Shown piece by piece: positions 55,306-62,559 of a DNA stretch of 64,000 nucleotides. The DNA is from Lyngbya sp. HA4199-MV5 (GTDB lineage Bacteria > Cyanobacteriota > Cyanobacteriia > Leptolyngbyales > Leptolyngbyaceae), in assembly GCA_019359375.1 (NCBI GenBank), contig JAHHHL010000001.1, forward strand, positions 248,001 through 312,000, in the 5' to 3' direction. The notes beneath the pieces were generated by a model that worked only from the letters and a program-made list of their open reading frames with translations, had not been told where the DNA came from and made no database searches. Both the position numbers and the translations under genes were made by a program. Numbering within the stretch: the stretch's first letter is position 1; each line of letters begins with the position of its first letter.

Positions 55306-56145
55306 TTAAGCATTGAATTTCGATCGGGGAAACAGATGATCGCGCTCCATTGCCACCTGCAAGCCTGTTTGATGCAAGCGATCGTCCACCTGCCGCTGCC
55401 AATCTGCCAAGCATCCAGGAAACTCAGGATACTGCAATCCCCCACGCCACAGCACCAGCGCATCCTCGCCATTATCTGGGTAATAGCGCCGCCTGCGACC
55501 CGCTTCCCGAAAACCAAACTTTTGATATAGCGAAACCGCTGCCTGATTAGAGACTCTGACTTCCAGGGTTGCTCGTTCTAACCCGCGATCGTAGGCAGAT
55601 GACATCAAGGCGACCAGCAACGCTTGCCCTAAGCCTTGCCCTTGATAGGCAGGGTCGATCGCCAGCATGGTAATGTGAGCTTCTTCAAGAATTGCCCAAT
55701 AGCAGCCGAGACCGAGGAGGGGTGGGGGGGAGAAATGGGGAGTGGGGAGTGGGGAGTGGGGAGTGGGGGAGGAGAGTTTTGAGTTATGAGTTTTGAGTTT
55801 TGAGTTTTGAGTCGTGCTTTGCGCCGCTGCGCTAGAGAGTTTTGAGTTCATTCTGACTTCTGACTCCTGACTCCTGACTCCTCTCTCCTCACCCCTGTCC
55901 CCTGCTTCCCCTGCTTCCCCTGCTTCCCCTTCCCCCTCTGCTCCCCCTTCTGCCCTCTGCCCCCTGCCTTCTGCCTCTCTTCCCCCCTCTCCCTTCTCTA
56001 CAAAAACGAGCAATTCACTATTCGGACTCTCCAACTCCCGTCGATACCCTTCTAGCGTCCACATGCCACCGAAGCAGCGTCGATCGAGCGCTACAGCAGC
56101 AGGAAGTAATTCGACAGAGAGCGGCTGAAGTGCGAGAAAGGTCAC
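55306..56145 (-). CDS. rimI: RimI-like N-acetyltransferase with in-frame repeat insertion
   Basis: GNAT acetyltransferase; RimI acetylates the N-terminus of ribosomal protein S18. The 279-residue frame has the GNAT start (LDRRCFGGMWTLEGYRRELE), the acetyl-CoA loop PAYQGQGLGQALLVALM and NQAAVSLYQKFGFREAGRRR. Between VFVEK and GLGCYWAILEEAHITML lies an insertion of about 92 residues (51-142) that is not found in the family: it is a translation of the dispersed repeats (REAEGRGQRAEGG, GEAGEAGEAG, NSKLKTHNSKLS, PTPHSPLPTPHF). The frame is kept open. Activity depends on the loop being tolerated. Confidence 0.88.
   Translation of the reverse strand: MTFLALQPLSVELLPAAVALDRRCFGGMWTLEGYRRELESPNSELLVFVEKGEGGREAEGRGQRAEGGAEGEGEAGEAGEAGDRGEERGVRSQESEVRMNSKLSSAAAQSTTQNSKLKTHNSKLSSPTPHSPLPTPHFSPPPLLGLGCYWAILEEAHITMLAIDPAYQGQGLGQALLVALMSSAYDRGLERATLEVRVSNQAAVSLYQKFGFREAGRRRRYYPDNGEDALVLWRGGLQYPEFPGCLADWQRQVDDRLHQTGLQVAMERDHLFPRSKFNA
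55720..55995. repeat. Dispersed low-complexity repeat inside rimI
   Basis: About 276 bases (a multiple of three) made of GGCAGAGGGCAG / GGGGAAGCAGG / TTTTGAGTTTTGAG / GGGGAGTGGGGAGTGGGGAG words, the same as intergenic repeats here. It interrupts the conserved strand before the acetyl-CoA site. Confidence 0.9.
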
Positions 56146-56240
56146 AAAAGGTACGCTTTTGGCTCAGGATTGACAAGGCTCGATTGTAAACTAGAGATCA
56201 TATTGCACGTATGCTAGTTAACGAAGGCAGGAATGATGTC

Positions 56241-57776
56241 ATGGGATCGACTCACGCTACAGCGGTTCAGGCAACGGGTCGTCGCTATTTAAGCGAGACA
56301 GGCGGTACGTTAGCGGAGCGATCGCCTAACCAGCAATTGCTACCCCTGACAGCAACGGTCAACGCCAAAGAGCATCTAGAAATTGGTGGCTGCGATATCG
56401 TTGAGTTGGCACAGAAATTTGGCTCCCCTCTCTATATATTGGACGAAACCACCCTGCGATCGGCGTGTCGGCAGTATCGGGATGCTTTTACGCGCTATTA
56501 CCCCGGTGAATCGCAGGTGCTATACGCCTCCAAAGCCTGGAATTGTCTGGCGGTTTGCGCGATCGTGGCAAGCGAAGGCTTAGGTATCGATATCGTGTCG
56601 GGCGGCGAACTCTATACGGCACTCCAGGCAGGCGTGAGTTCGACCAGGCTATACCTGCATGGCAACAACAAATCGCGGGACGAGCTTCAATTTGCTGTAG
56701 AAGCTGGTTGCACGATCGTCGTGGATAACTGGCATGAATTGAAAACGCTGGTGGCGATCGGGGGGGAGGCAGAAGGCAGAGGGCAGAGGGCAGAAGGGGT
56801 AGGGGAGGCAGAGGGAGCAGGGGAGGCACTCAAAACCCATGACTCAAAACTCTCCCTCCACCCTACACCCCACACCCTACACCCTACACCCCACACCCTA
56901 CACCCCACCCGCATCCTCCTCCGCCTCACACCGGGCATCGAATGCCACACTCATGACTACATTCGGACGGGTAGCATCGACAGCAAGTTTGGGTTTGGGC
57001 TGGATCAGTTGGATGACGTGTTTCAATTCCTTAGCCAGCAGCCGAGTTTGTCGTGTATTGGTCTCCATGCCCACATTGGCTCCCAAATTTTTGAACTGGA
57101 GCCGCATCACGATTTGGGTGCTGTGATGATGCAATGGTTAAGCAAAGCGGCTCATTATGGGTTGCCGATTCAAGAATTAGATATTGGCGGTGGTTTGGGG
57201 ATTCGCTACACCGAAGCAGATGATCCGCCGAGCATTGACGCGTGGGTCAAGGTTGTGAGTGAGTCGATCGTCGCTGCGTGCAAAGCCCAAAACCTTCCCC
57301 TGCCAAAACTGTTAAGTGAACCGGGGCGATCGCTCATCGGCTCTGCATGCGTCACGGCGTATACTGTTGGCGGACAGAAAGTGATTCCTGGTGTTCGCAC
57401 TTACGTGACGGTCGATGGTGGCATGTCAGACAATCCACGCCCCATCACGTATCAGTCGGTGTATCAAGCAGTAGTGGCAAATCGGATGTCGGCTCCGCTC
57501 ACAGAAACGGTGACGATCGCGGGCAAGCACTGTGAGTCGGGTGACATTGTAATCCAGGAAGCCTTGCTGCCAGCGACGCAACCGGGTGATTTGCTCGTCG
57601 TAATGGCAACGGGCGCTTACAATTACAGCATGGGCTCCAACTACAACCGCATTCCTCGACCCGCCGCTGTTTTGGTGAACGATGGAGAGGCAAATCTGAT
57701 TTTGCAGCGGGAAACCTATCACGATTTGATTCGTCACGATCGGTTGCCGGAGCGATTGCAAACCCCGCATGTATGA
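56241..57776 (+). CDS. lysA: Diaminopimelate decarboxylase with in-frame repeat insertion
   Basis: Last step of lysine synthesis. From ATG 56241 it has 511 residues. The PLP lysine is in LYASKAWNC (about residue 98), the active-site loop in LSEPGRSL, and HIGSQIFELEPH and ELDIGGGLGIRY are further family motifs. Between LVAI and RILLRLTPGIECHTHDYIRT an insertion of about 49 residues (EAEGRGQRAEGVGEAEGAGE, HPTPHTLHPTPHTLHPT) is translated repeat. The frame is intact; normal LysA is about 460 residues. An alternative ATG lies at 56211. Confidence 0.95.
   Translation: MGSTHATAVQATGRRYLSETGGTLAERSPNQQLLPLTATVNAKEHLEIGGCDIVELAQKFGSPLYILDETTLRSACRQYRDAFTRYYPGESQVLYASKAWNCLAVCAIVASEGLGIDIVSGGELYTALQAGVSSTRLYLHGNNKSRDELQFAVEAGCTIVVDNWHELKTLVAIGGEAEGRGQRAEGVGEAEGAGEALKTHDSKLSLHPTPHTLHPTPHTLHPTRILLRLTPGIECHTHDYIRTGSIDSKFGFGLDQLDDVFQFLSQQPSLSCIGLHAHIGSQIFELEPHHDLGAVMMQWLSKAAHYGLPIQELDIGGGLGIRYTEADDPPSIDAWVKVVSESIVAACKAQNLPLPKLLSEPGRSLIGSACVTAYTVGGQKVIPGVRTYVTVDGGMSDNPRPITYQSVYQAVVANRMSAPLTETVTIAGKHCESGDIVIQEALLPATQPGDLLVVMATGAYNYSMGSNYNRIPRPAAVLVNDGEANLILQRETYHDLIRHDRLPERLQTPHV
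56763..56909. repeat. Dispersed low-complexity repeat inside lysA
   Basis: About 147 bases (a multiple of three) consisting of GGCAGAAGGCAGAGGGCAGA purine-rich units followed by TACACCCCACACCCTACACC units, the same words as the intergenic repeats at 467, 16196, 21386 and 26214. Placed after the second strand of the barrel. Confidence 0.9.
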
Positions 57777-57848
57777 GGAGCGATCGCAGTCGCTGCCTCG
57801 CAGACTTTAGAGATTAGAACGTGTAGAAGCGCAGGTTAATCCAGATCA

Positions 57849-58787
57849 ATGGGATATCTATGGAGGCAATGGCTGCTGACGACGACTCCTAGCTGGATGC
57901 AGTCCCTACCGCTTCTGATTGCTCAAAACCTGAGATTGTTTCTGGATGTTGGGCTTGTGCTTGCCCTCACCTACATGATGCTGGTCATCATTGGTGAACG
58001 GCGCACCCTCTGGATGGTGCGTGGCTTTATCGTGTTGATGCTGGCGGCCGCCCTTAGCCGACGCTTGGAATTAACGCTGTTGAGCTTTGTCCTGAGCAAT
58101 CTGGTGATTGGGTCAGCGGTGGCGATGGCGTTTATTTTACAATCAGAGTTTCGTCGCTTGTTAGAGCAACTGGGTCGCGGTGAACTGCTTCAGTTGTTCC
58201 AATCTTCACGAAGAACCCCCTTGAAATCTGGTAGTGTCACGGATGAAATTGTGGATGCGGTGAAAGAGCTATCGCAGAACCGCATTGGTGCGTTGCTGAT
58301 TTTGGAAACGAGTAGCCCGATCGATGAGCGTGATTTTTCGGTGCCAGGTGTGAGGCTGAACGCTGAAGTCTCTAAGGAGCTGATTCAAACCATTTTTCAG
58401 ACGACGACCTTACTGCATGATGGCGCTGTGCTTATTCGCGATAATCGCCTGGTAGCAGCAGGAGTCATTTTGCCGCTCTCCGAACGTACCGCTTCCCGTC
58501 AGTTAGGCACCCGTCATCGTGCCGCGATGGGGATCACGGAGCGCGTCGAGAACTGCGTTTGTGTTGTAGTTTCAGAGGAAACCGGATCGATTTCGCTGGC
58601 AGAACGGGGAACCCTAAATCGTCCGCTGACCAGCAGTAAACTCAAAGAATTGCTAGAGTCGCGCTTCTCACAAACGGCCGATCGTGACACTGTTGCTCCT
58701 AATCTCCGGAGTTTGGCACGTCAGATGGGTAGTCAAGGACTATCGCTGGTTTCCCGGTTTCTCAATCGTCATAAGAGTAAAAGTTAA
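57849..58787 (+). CDS. cdaA: Diadenylate cyclase CdaA
   Basis: Makes the second messenger c-di-AMP from two ATP. A 312-residue protein with three N-terminal membrane helices (about 25-105), a short coiled coil and the DAC domain. The catalytic DGA motif is in LLHDGAVLIRDNRLVAAG and the RHR motif in QLGTRHRAAMGITE. It lies between lysA and uppS in the same orientation, a conserved cyanobacterial order. c-di-AMP controls potassium/osmotic and day-night responses. Confidence 0.95.
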   Translation: MGYLWRQWLLTTTPSWMQSLPLLIAQNLRLFLDVGLVLALTYMMLVIIGERRTLWMVRGFIVLMLAAALSRRLELTLLSFVLSNLVIGSAVAMAFILQSEFRRLLEQLGRGELLQLFQSSRRTPLKSGSVTDEIVDAVKELSQNRIGALLILETSSPIDERDFSVPGVRLNAEVSKELIQTIFQTTTLLHDGAVLIRDNRLVAAGVILPLSERTASRQLGTRHRAAMGITERVENCVCVVVSEETGSISLAERGTLNRPLTSSKLKELLESRFSQTADRDTVAPNLRSLARQMGSQGLSLVSRFLNRHKSKS

Positions 58788-58880
58788 GGGCGAAAACTTA
58801 CAGGCACATGCCTCTGGTGCATTCACGTTTGCTGTATAGATTCACTTGATACATCCACTTGTCTGCTGTGGGGAGAGACC

Positions 58881-59630
58881 ATGACCGTAACACCAACTGG
58901 TTTGAAGGAGTTGCCTGCTGATCTGATGTGCGATCGCCTGCCGAGACATGTGGCTGTCATTATGGACGGCAACGGGCGGTGGGCAAAACAGCGCGGTATG
59001 CCGAGAATTATGGGGCATCGTCGTGGGGTGGATGTGCTGAAAGATCTCCTGCGTTGCTGCCGCGATTGGGGCATTCAAGCACTCACAGCCTATGCGTTCT
59101 CCACCGAAAATTGGGGGCGGCCTTCAGAAGAAGTTGAATTTTTGATGACGCTATTTGAACGGGTGCTGCGGCAAGAATTACGAGAGATGGTGCAGGAAAA
59201 TGTGCAAATCCGTTTTGTCGGCAACTTGCAGGCATTGCCAGCATCGCTCCAGGACGAAATCGCCCGATCGGTCGAGCTAACGCAGCACAACCAGAGCATT
59301 CGGTTTACAGTGGCGACCAACTACGGCGGTCGGCAAGAAATTCTGCAAGCCTGCCGGACGATCGCCACCCAGGTACAGCAGGGGCTTTTGCAGCCCGATC
59401 AAATCGATGAAGCGGTGTTTGAACGGCATCTTTACACCTCAGGCATTTGTGACCCAGACTTGCTGATTCGCACCAGTGGCGAGATGCGGCTGAGTAACTT
59501 TTTGCTGTGGCAGATGGCATACGCCGAGCTGTATGTTACAGAAACGCTGTGGCCCGATTTCGATCGCAGTGCCTTTCATCAAGCGTTAGTTGCCTACCAG
59601 CAGCGCGATCGTCGCTTTGGCAAGCTCTAA
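58881..59630 (+). CDS. uppS: Undecaprenyl pyrophosphate synthase
   Basis: Cis-prenyltransferase making the lipid carrier for peptidoglycan and other glycans. A 249-residue protein with the signature [20 protein letters not shown] (catalytic Asp29), [28 protein letters not shown] and the C-terminal [20 protein letters not shown]. The gene follows cdaA after about 90 bases and may be in the same transcription unit. Confidence 0.96.
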   Translation: MTVTPTGLKELPADLMCDRLPRHVAVIMDGNGRWAKQRGMPRIMGHRRGVDVLKDLLRCCRDWGIQALTAYAFSTENWGRPSEEVEFLMTLFERVLRQELREMVQENVQIRFVGNLQALPASLQDEIARSVELTQHNQSIRFTVATNYGGRQEILQACRTIATQVQQGLLQPDQIDEAVFERHLYTSGICDPDLLIRTSGEMRLSNFLLWQMAYAELYVTETLWPDFDRSAFHQALVAYQQRDRRFGKL

Positions 59631-59755
59631 CCTGCTGCTAGACAGCTTGAAACTCACGGAAGAGTGTAAGAGTACTGACGATCATGGTTTAAACCACTTC
59701 TTCAGATTCGGCTCCCAAGTTAGGATAAAGCTATCAGTCATCGGTGAAAGCAATT

Positions 59756-60010
59756 ATGCCGAAAACATTCAATGCTTGGTTGAGAGGAAGCCGTCTAGAG
59801 TGGATTGGTGACGTGTCTGAGATGGGAGAGCAAATGTCTCAGGTTCATGTCACGTTCCTTGATGACAAACCAGTCATTGAGCCGAAGACACGCGGGAAAA
59901 AGATGGCTGAAATATTGGAAAAACTTGCTGCTACTCAAGTATCGAGGAGTATTGATCCTGGCGTTTGGCAGCAAGAAACTCGGCAAGACCGTTCGCTGCC
60001 AGGGCGATAA
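59756..60010 (+). CDS. Antitoxin of a broken PIN pair
   Basis: An 84-residue protein starting MPKTFNAWLRGSRLEWIGDV. The GSRLEWIGDVSE... HVTFLDD pattern and a basic C-terminus are usual for small antitoxins that precede PIN genes in cyanobacteria. It is three bases before the toxin ATG. The toxin is disrupted (see next), so this antitoxin may be an orphan. Confidence 0.75.
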   Translation: MPKTFNAWLRGSRLEWIGDVSEMGEQMSQVHVTFLDDKPVIEPKTRGKKMAEILEKLAATQVSRSIDPGVWQQETRQDRSLPGR

Positions 60011-60013
60011 AAC

Positions 60014-60315
60014 GTGCTTCTTGACAGCAACATCATTATTTACTCCGCACAACTAGAATATTCTCAATTGAGAAAATTGATTGCTGAACATTCACCTGTG
60101 GTATCAGCTCTCAGTTATCTTGAAGTATTGGGCTATCATCTTCTGACTGAGCAGCAGCGTCAGTATTTTGAGGAGTTTTTTCAGGTTGCTCAAGTTCTAC
60201 CAATATCGCAGGATGTGTTAGCTCAAGCAGTGACTCTACGACAATAGAGACGAATGACTTTAGGCGATTCAATCATTGCAGGGGCTGCACTGGTACATGA
60301 ATTAACGCTGATTAC
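60014..60315 (+). pseudogene. PIN-domain toxin, broken by a stop codon and a MITE insertion
   Basis: The first 77 residues (MLLDSNIIIYSAQLEYSQLR) are the start of a PIN toxin, with the first catalytic aspartate in LLDSNI. A TAG stop at 60245-60247 ends the frame, but the same frame continues RRMTLGDSIIAGAALVHELT and LIT, the family's C-terminal part with the DS motif. The next bases are the left end of MITE copy 5. Removing the MITE and one TA joins CTGATTAC to TAACGAAGAT and continues in frame. Nonsense plus insertion, so certainly inactive. Confidence 0.88.
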
Positions 60316-60444
60316 TAGGGGCTGTCATCAATTACAACTACACATTATTTGCAGCAAGGGTTCCAGCCCCTAGCCTCGTGTGTTGGGGCGGGCGCAATTG
60401 TGCTGATACTGCAAGGTTTTGGAGCTAATTGATGACACGCCCTA
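60316..60444 (+). mobile_element. MITE-like element, copy 5 (full), in the PIN pseudogene
   Basis: A 129-bp full copy starting TAGGGGCTGTCATCAATTA and ending AATTGATGACACGCCCTA. The internal word CAGCCCCTAG and the GGGCGG segment are present. It lies at the 3' end of a PIN reading frame. TA borders and an in-frame reconstruction when removed support TA-target insertion. Confidence 0.9.
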
Positions 60445-60483
60445 ACGAAGATCTCCTTTATAAAAGAAGTATGGGTTACTTGC

Positions 60484-60762
60484 CTATAGACCCGTGCTAT
60501 TCAACATTCTCGTTACCGTGTCAATAAACTTTTCTCCCCAAAAAATTGACAGTAACCCACAAGATATAATTGACACGAATGCGACACCTACTTGAACTAG
60601 CCCGAAGTTATTCAATTCTCCATATGTAACGGGGATAAGCAGTACAAGAATGCCAAGTACAGCACCACCAAGAAAGCGATAGATAGCTTTAGTCAGTGAA
60701 CGCTGGTTAGAATTAGTATTGTCAGCGGTCATAAGGGGGTCATTTTTCTGTTCAGTAGTCAT
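60484..60762 (-). CDS. Small hypothetical membrane protein
   Basis: A 92-residue protein (MTTEQKNDPLMTADNTNSNQ) with a polar N-terminus and two hydrophobic segments, GGAVLGILVLLIPVTYG (about 32-48) and LVQVGVAFVSIISCGLLSIF (about 55-74). Resembles other short cyanobacterial two-helix proteins, function unknown. Confidence 0.65.
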   Translation of the reverse strand: MTTEQKNDPLMTADNTNSNQRSLTKAIYRFLGGAVLGILVLLIPVTYGELNNFGLVQVGVAFVSIISCGLLSIFWGEKFIDTVTRMLNSTGL

Positions 60763-61056
60763 GTCAACACATTCCTGGTTTGGGGCGGATACTCCGATTA
60801 TACAAGACTCATTTTGCCCCTGAAAAAGCTGACATACTCCCGACTCTGCCTGGATTTCAAGAATCTCCCAATGATAGCTCAGGGAATCTAATGTCCCCCT
60901 GGCAAGCTAACAAACAGGCGTAGGGCGGGTTGCTAAGCAACGCACCCTGCAAAATCGGCGATCGCCCGCTGAACAATACAGTTAGCGATCGCTGAGGCAA
61001 CGGCGGTGAGAAAACAAGAAGTTGTTGGGTTTCGTTTCTCAACCTAACCTACAAAA
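60763..61056. other. Intergenic, no feature seen
   Basis: About 290 bases between the small membrane protein and the SH3 gene, both on the minus strand. No repeat or coding sequence recognised. TAGCTTGCCAGGGGGACAT-type words at 60890-60910 are not clearly paired. Confidence 0.4.
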
Positions 61057-61647
61057 TCAGCGATCGTACTGGACAAACTCAGCCCATACCCAACCAGATT
61101 TTCCATTTTGAGTTGTGATTTGTTGCCATTTAGTATCACTACTGAGTTCTCCCAAGGTTACATAAGTGCCATTTTGTAACCTGCCGATTATTTCGCCATT
61201 TGGAGTGGCACGCAGGTTGACTATATTCTCACCAGGAAGTCTTATTTGAATTACTCCGAATCTGCTTTGATCTCGCTCTACAAAAGCATCGCTTCCAAGT
61301 GTAGGAGGGGAAACTACAGCTTCAGGGCTTTGAGAAAGAACTGCAAGGTTCATGATTACTTGCCTTCCCTCGCGAAGGGCTGTCTGAACCTCTTGATCCA
61401 ATCCTTTGTACTTCGATATAACTATGTCTACGGTTTCAACATACTTTTCTACTTTATTAAGCCCTACCTCGACCTGAAAAACATTTAGAATGTTGTCATA
61501 GTCTTTGATTGATGTTTTAAGTTTCGATGAAACACCCTCAGCGATTGCTATTTTCTCTGAAAAAGTTTTCTTCTTGGCACTGATATTACGTAGGGAGCCT
61601 TCTCTAAGTAAAGATTCAGAGTTTTGGTTAGCTCTAGTTTCAAGCAT
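61057..61647 (-). CDS. Coiled-coil protein with C-terminal SH3b domain
   Basis: A 196-residue protein as read from ATG 61647. The first ~110 residues are helical (LNKVEKYVETVDIVISKYKG, LDQEVQTALREGRQVIMNLA) and the last ~70 are a bacterial SH3b domain (VNLRATPNGEIIGRLQNGTY, WQQITTQNGKSGWVWAEFVQ), which usually binds cell-wall material. It has no signal peptide, although SH3b domains act outside the cytoplasm. The ATG overlaps the TAA of the upstream lipoprotein gene, and a T7 run there permits a -1 fusion (see findings). Treat it as the 3' half of one protein. Confidence 0.8.
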   Translation of the reverse strand: MLETRANQNSESLLREGSLRNISAKKKTFSEKIAIAEGVSSKLKTSIKDYDNILNVFQVEVGLNKVEKYVETVDIVISKYKGLDQEVQTALREGRQVIMNLAVLSQSPEAVVSPPTLGSDAFVERDQSRFGVIQIRLPGENIVNLRATPNGEIIGRLQNGTYVTLGELSSDTKWQQITTQNGKSGWVWAEFVQYDR

Positions 61648-62015
61648 TAAAAAAAGTTGTTTGCAGCTACATTAGTGTTATCGATTGAATTATCCAATTC
61701 CTTATGCTTCGCTAACAATTCCAAATGCCGAGCTTCCATTTTTACAATAGTCTCATTAGAGAATTTGCTGCTAGTCCTAAAACCTTGACTACTAATATCT
61801 GTTCTTAGTACTTCATAAGAAGCATTCACTAAATTAGAAGTTATGTACAACGCTTTCTCAGCAGTGTCAATCAAGGATACAACCGCCTTAGCTTGACTAG
61901 CTATTCTTGATAAATTTATTACAGGAGCAGCACAGCTTACTGTTATGACGAAAAAAAGAGATAGACAAAACAATGGAGCTATAGTTTTTCGACATTTGGC
62001 ATTGAACTTAATCAT
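61647..62015 (-). CDS. Lipoprotein, 5' half of a probable frameshifted lipoprotein-SH3 protein
   Basis: A 122-residue product from ATG 62015 (MIKFNAKCRKTIAPLFCLSL) with a signal sequence and a lipobox-like VTVSC/ITVSCAAPV. The rest is helical (IASQAKAVVSLIDTAEKALY, and ARHLELLAKHKELDNSIDNT). It ends AANNFF and TAA at 61647-61649, just at the T7 run at 61649-61655 (A7 on the plus strand). In the -1 frame the sequence continues LMLETRANQNSES directly into the SH3 gene, so a combined ~319-residue exported lipoprotein with SH3b domain is likely the ancestral or the real product. Confidence 0.8.
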   Translation of the reverse strand: MIKFNAKCRKTIAPLFCLSLFFVITVSCAAPVINLSRIASQAKAVVSLIDTAEKALYITSNLVNASYEVLRTDISSQGFRTSSKFSNETIVKMEARHLELLAKHKELDNSIDNTNVAANNFF

Positions 62016-62045
62016 ACAAAAACTACTTTTTGCCTTAAGTCTCAA

Positions 62046-62559
62046 TAAAAATTTACAGCCTGATCGAGGTAATTAGAAAGCGGCTTGTCTGCATATTAAC
62101 CTCTTATAAAGGTAATATGCAAATTTTAGACTATTTTTTGGGGCGGTGAGGTCTTTACTTGGTCTCACACCTGTTAACGGCTTGTAGTTAATCAACCTCT
62201 CCTCACAACTCAACCAGGCGATCGCAGCCTAAAATCTTTTGCAACCTACACCCATTTCTCGATCTTCGATGAGCACTTGTTGCTTTTGGGTTTGCGTTTC
62301 TTGAGCCGAATGGGTTGTTCCTTGAGTATTCTTGCCTTTCACCCTCGATCGTCTTCGCATGGCGACACAAAATTATGTGTTTCAAACCCAAAAGGATCGA
62401 GTAAAGTTGACCAGAGTTCAGCGCATGTTCCCTTCAAGCTCAACTGCTATCAGGCTTTGAGCCGTTTCTTGGTTGCGTTGAATGGCTCTGTGGCAGATCA
62501 ACCTGCTGTGGTCTGCACTTTTATTTCTGGCGATCGCTCCTCTCATGACTGCTCCTGTA
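62046..62559. other. Intergenic region before the beta-helix gene
   Basis: About 500 bases. The minus-strand frame at 62203-62391 (RSRNGCRLQKILGCDRLVE) has the feel of a transposase remnant, but I cannot confirm it. The plus-strand frame of the next gene extends back to 62482 (just after a TGA). Confidence 0.4.

Noticed and set aside
62203-62391. Short minus-strand frame resembling a transposase remnant
   Set aside because: The RSRNGCRLQKILGCDRLVE string hints at a transposase-like remnant, but no terminal repeats or other conserved parts support it.
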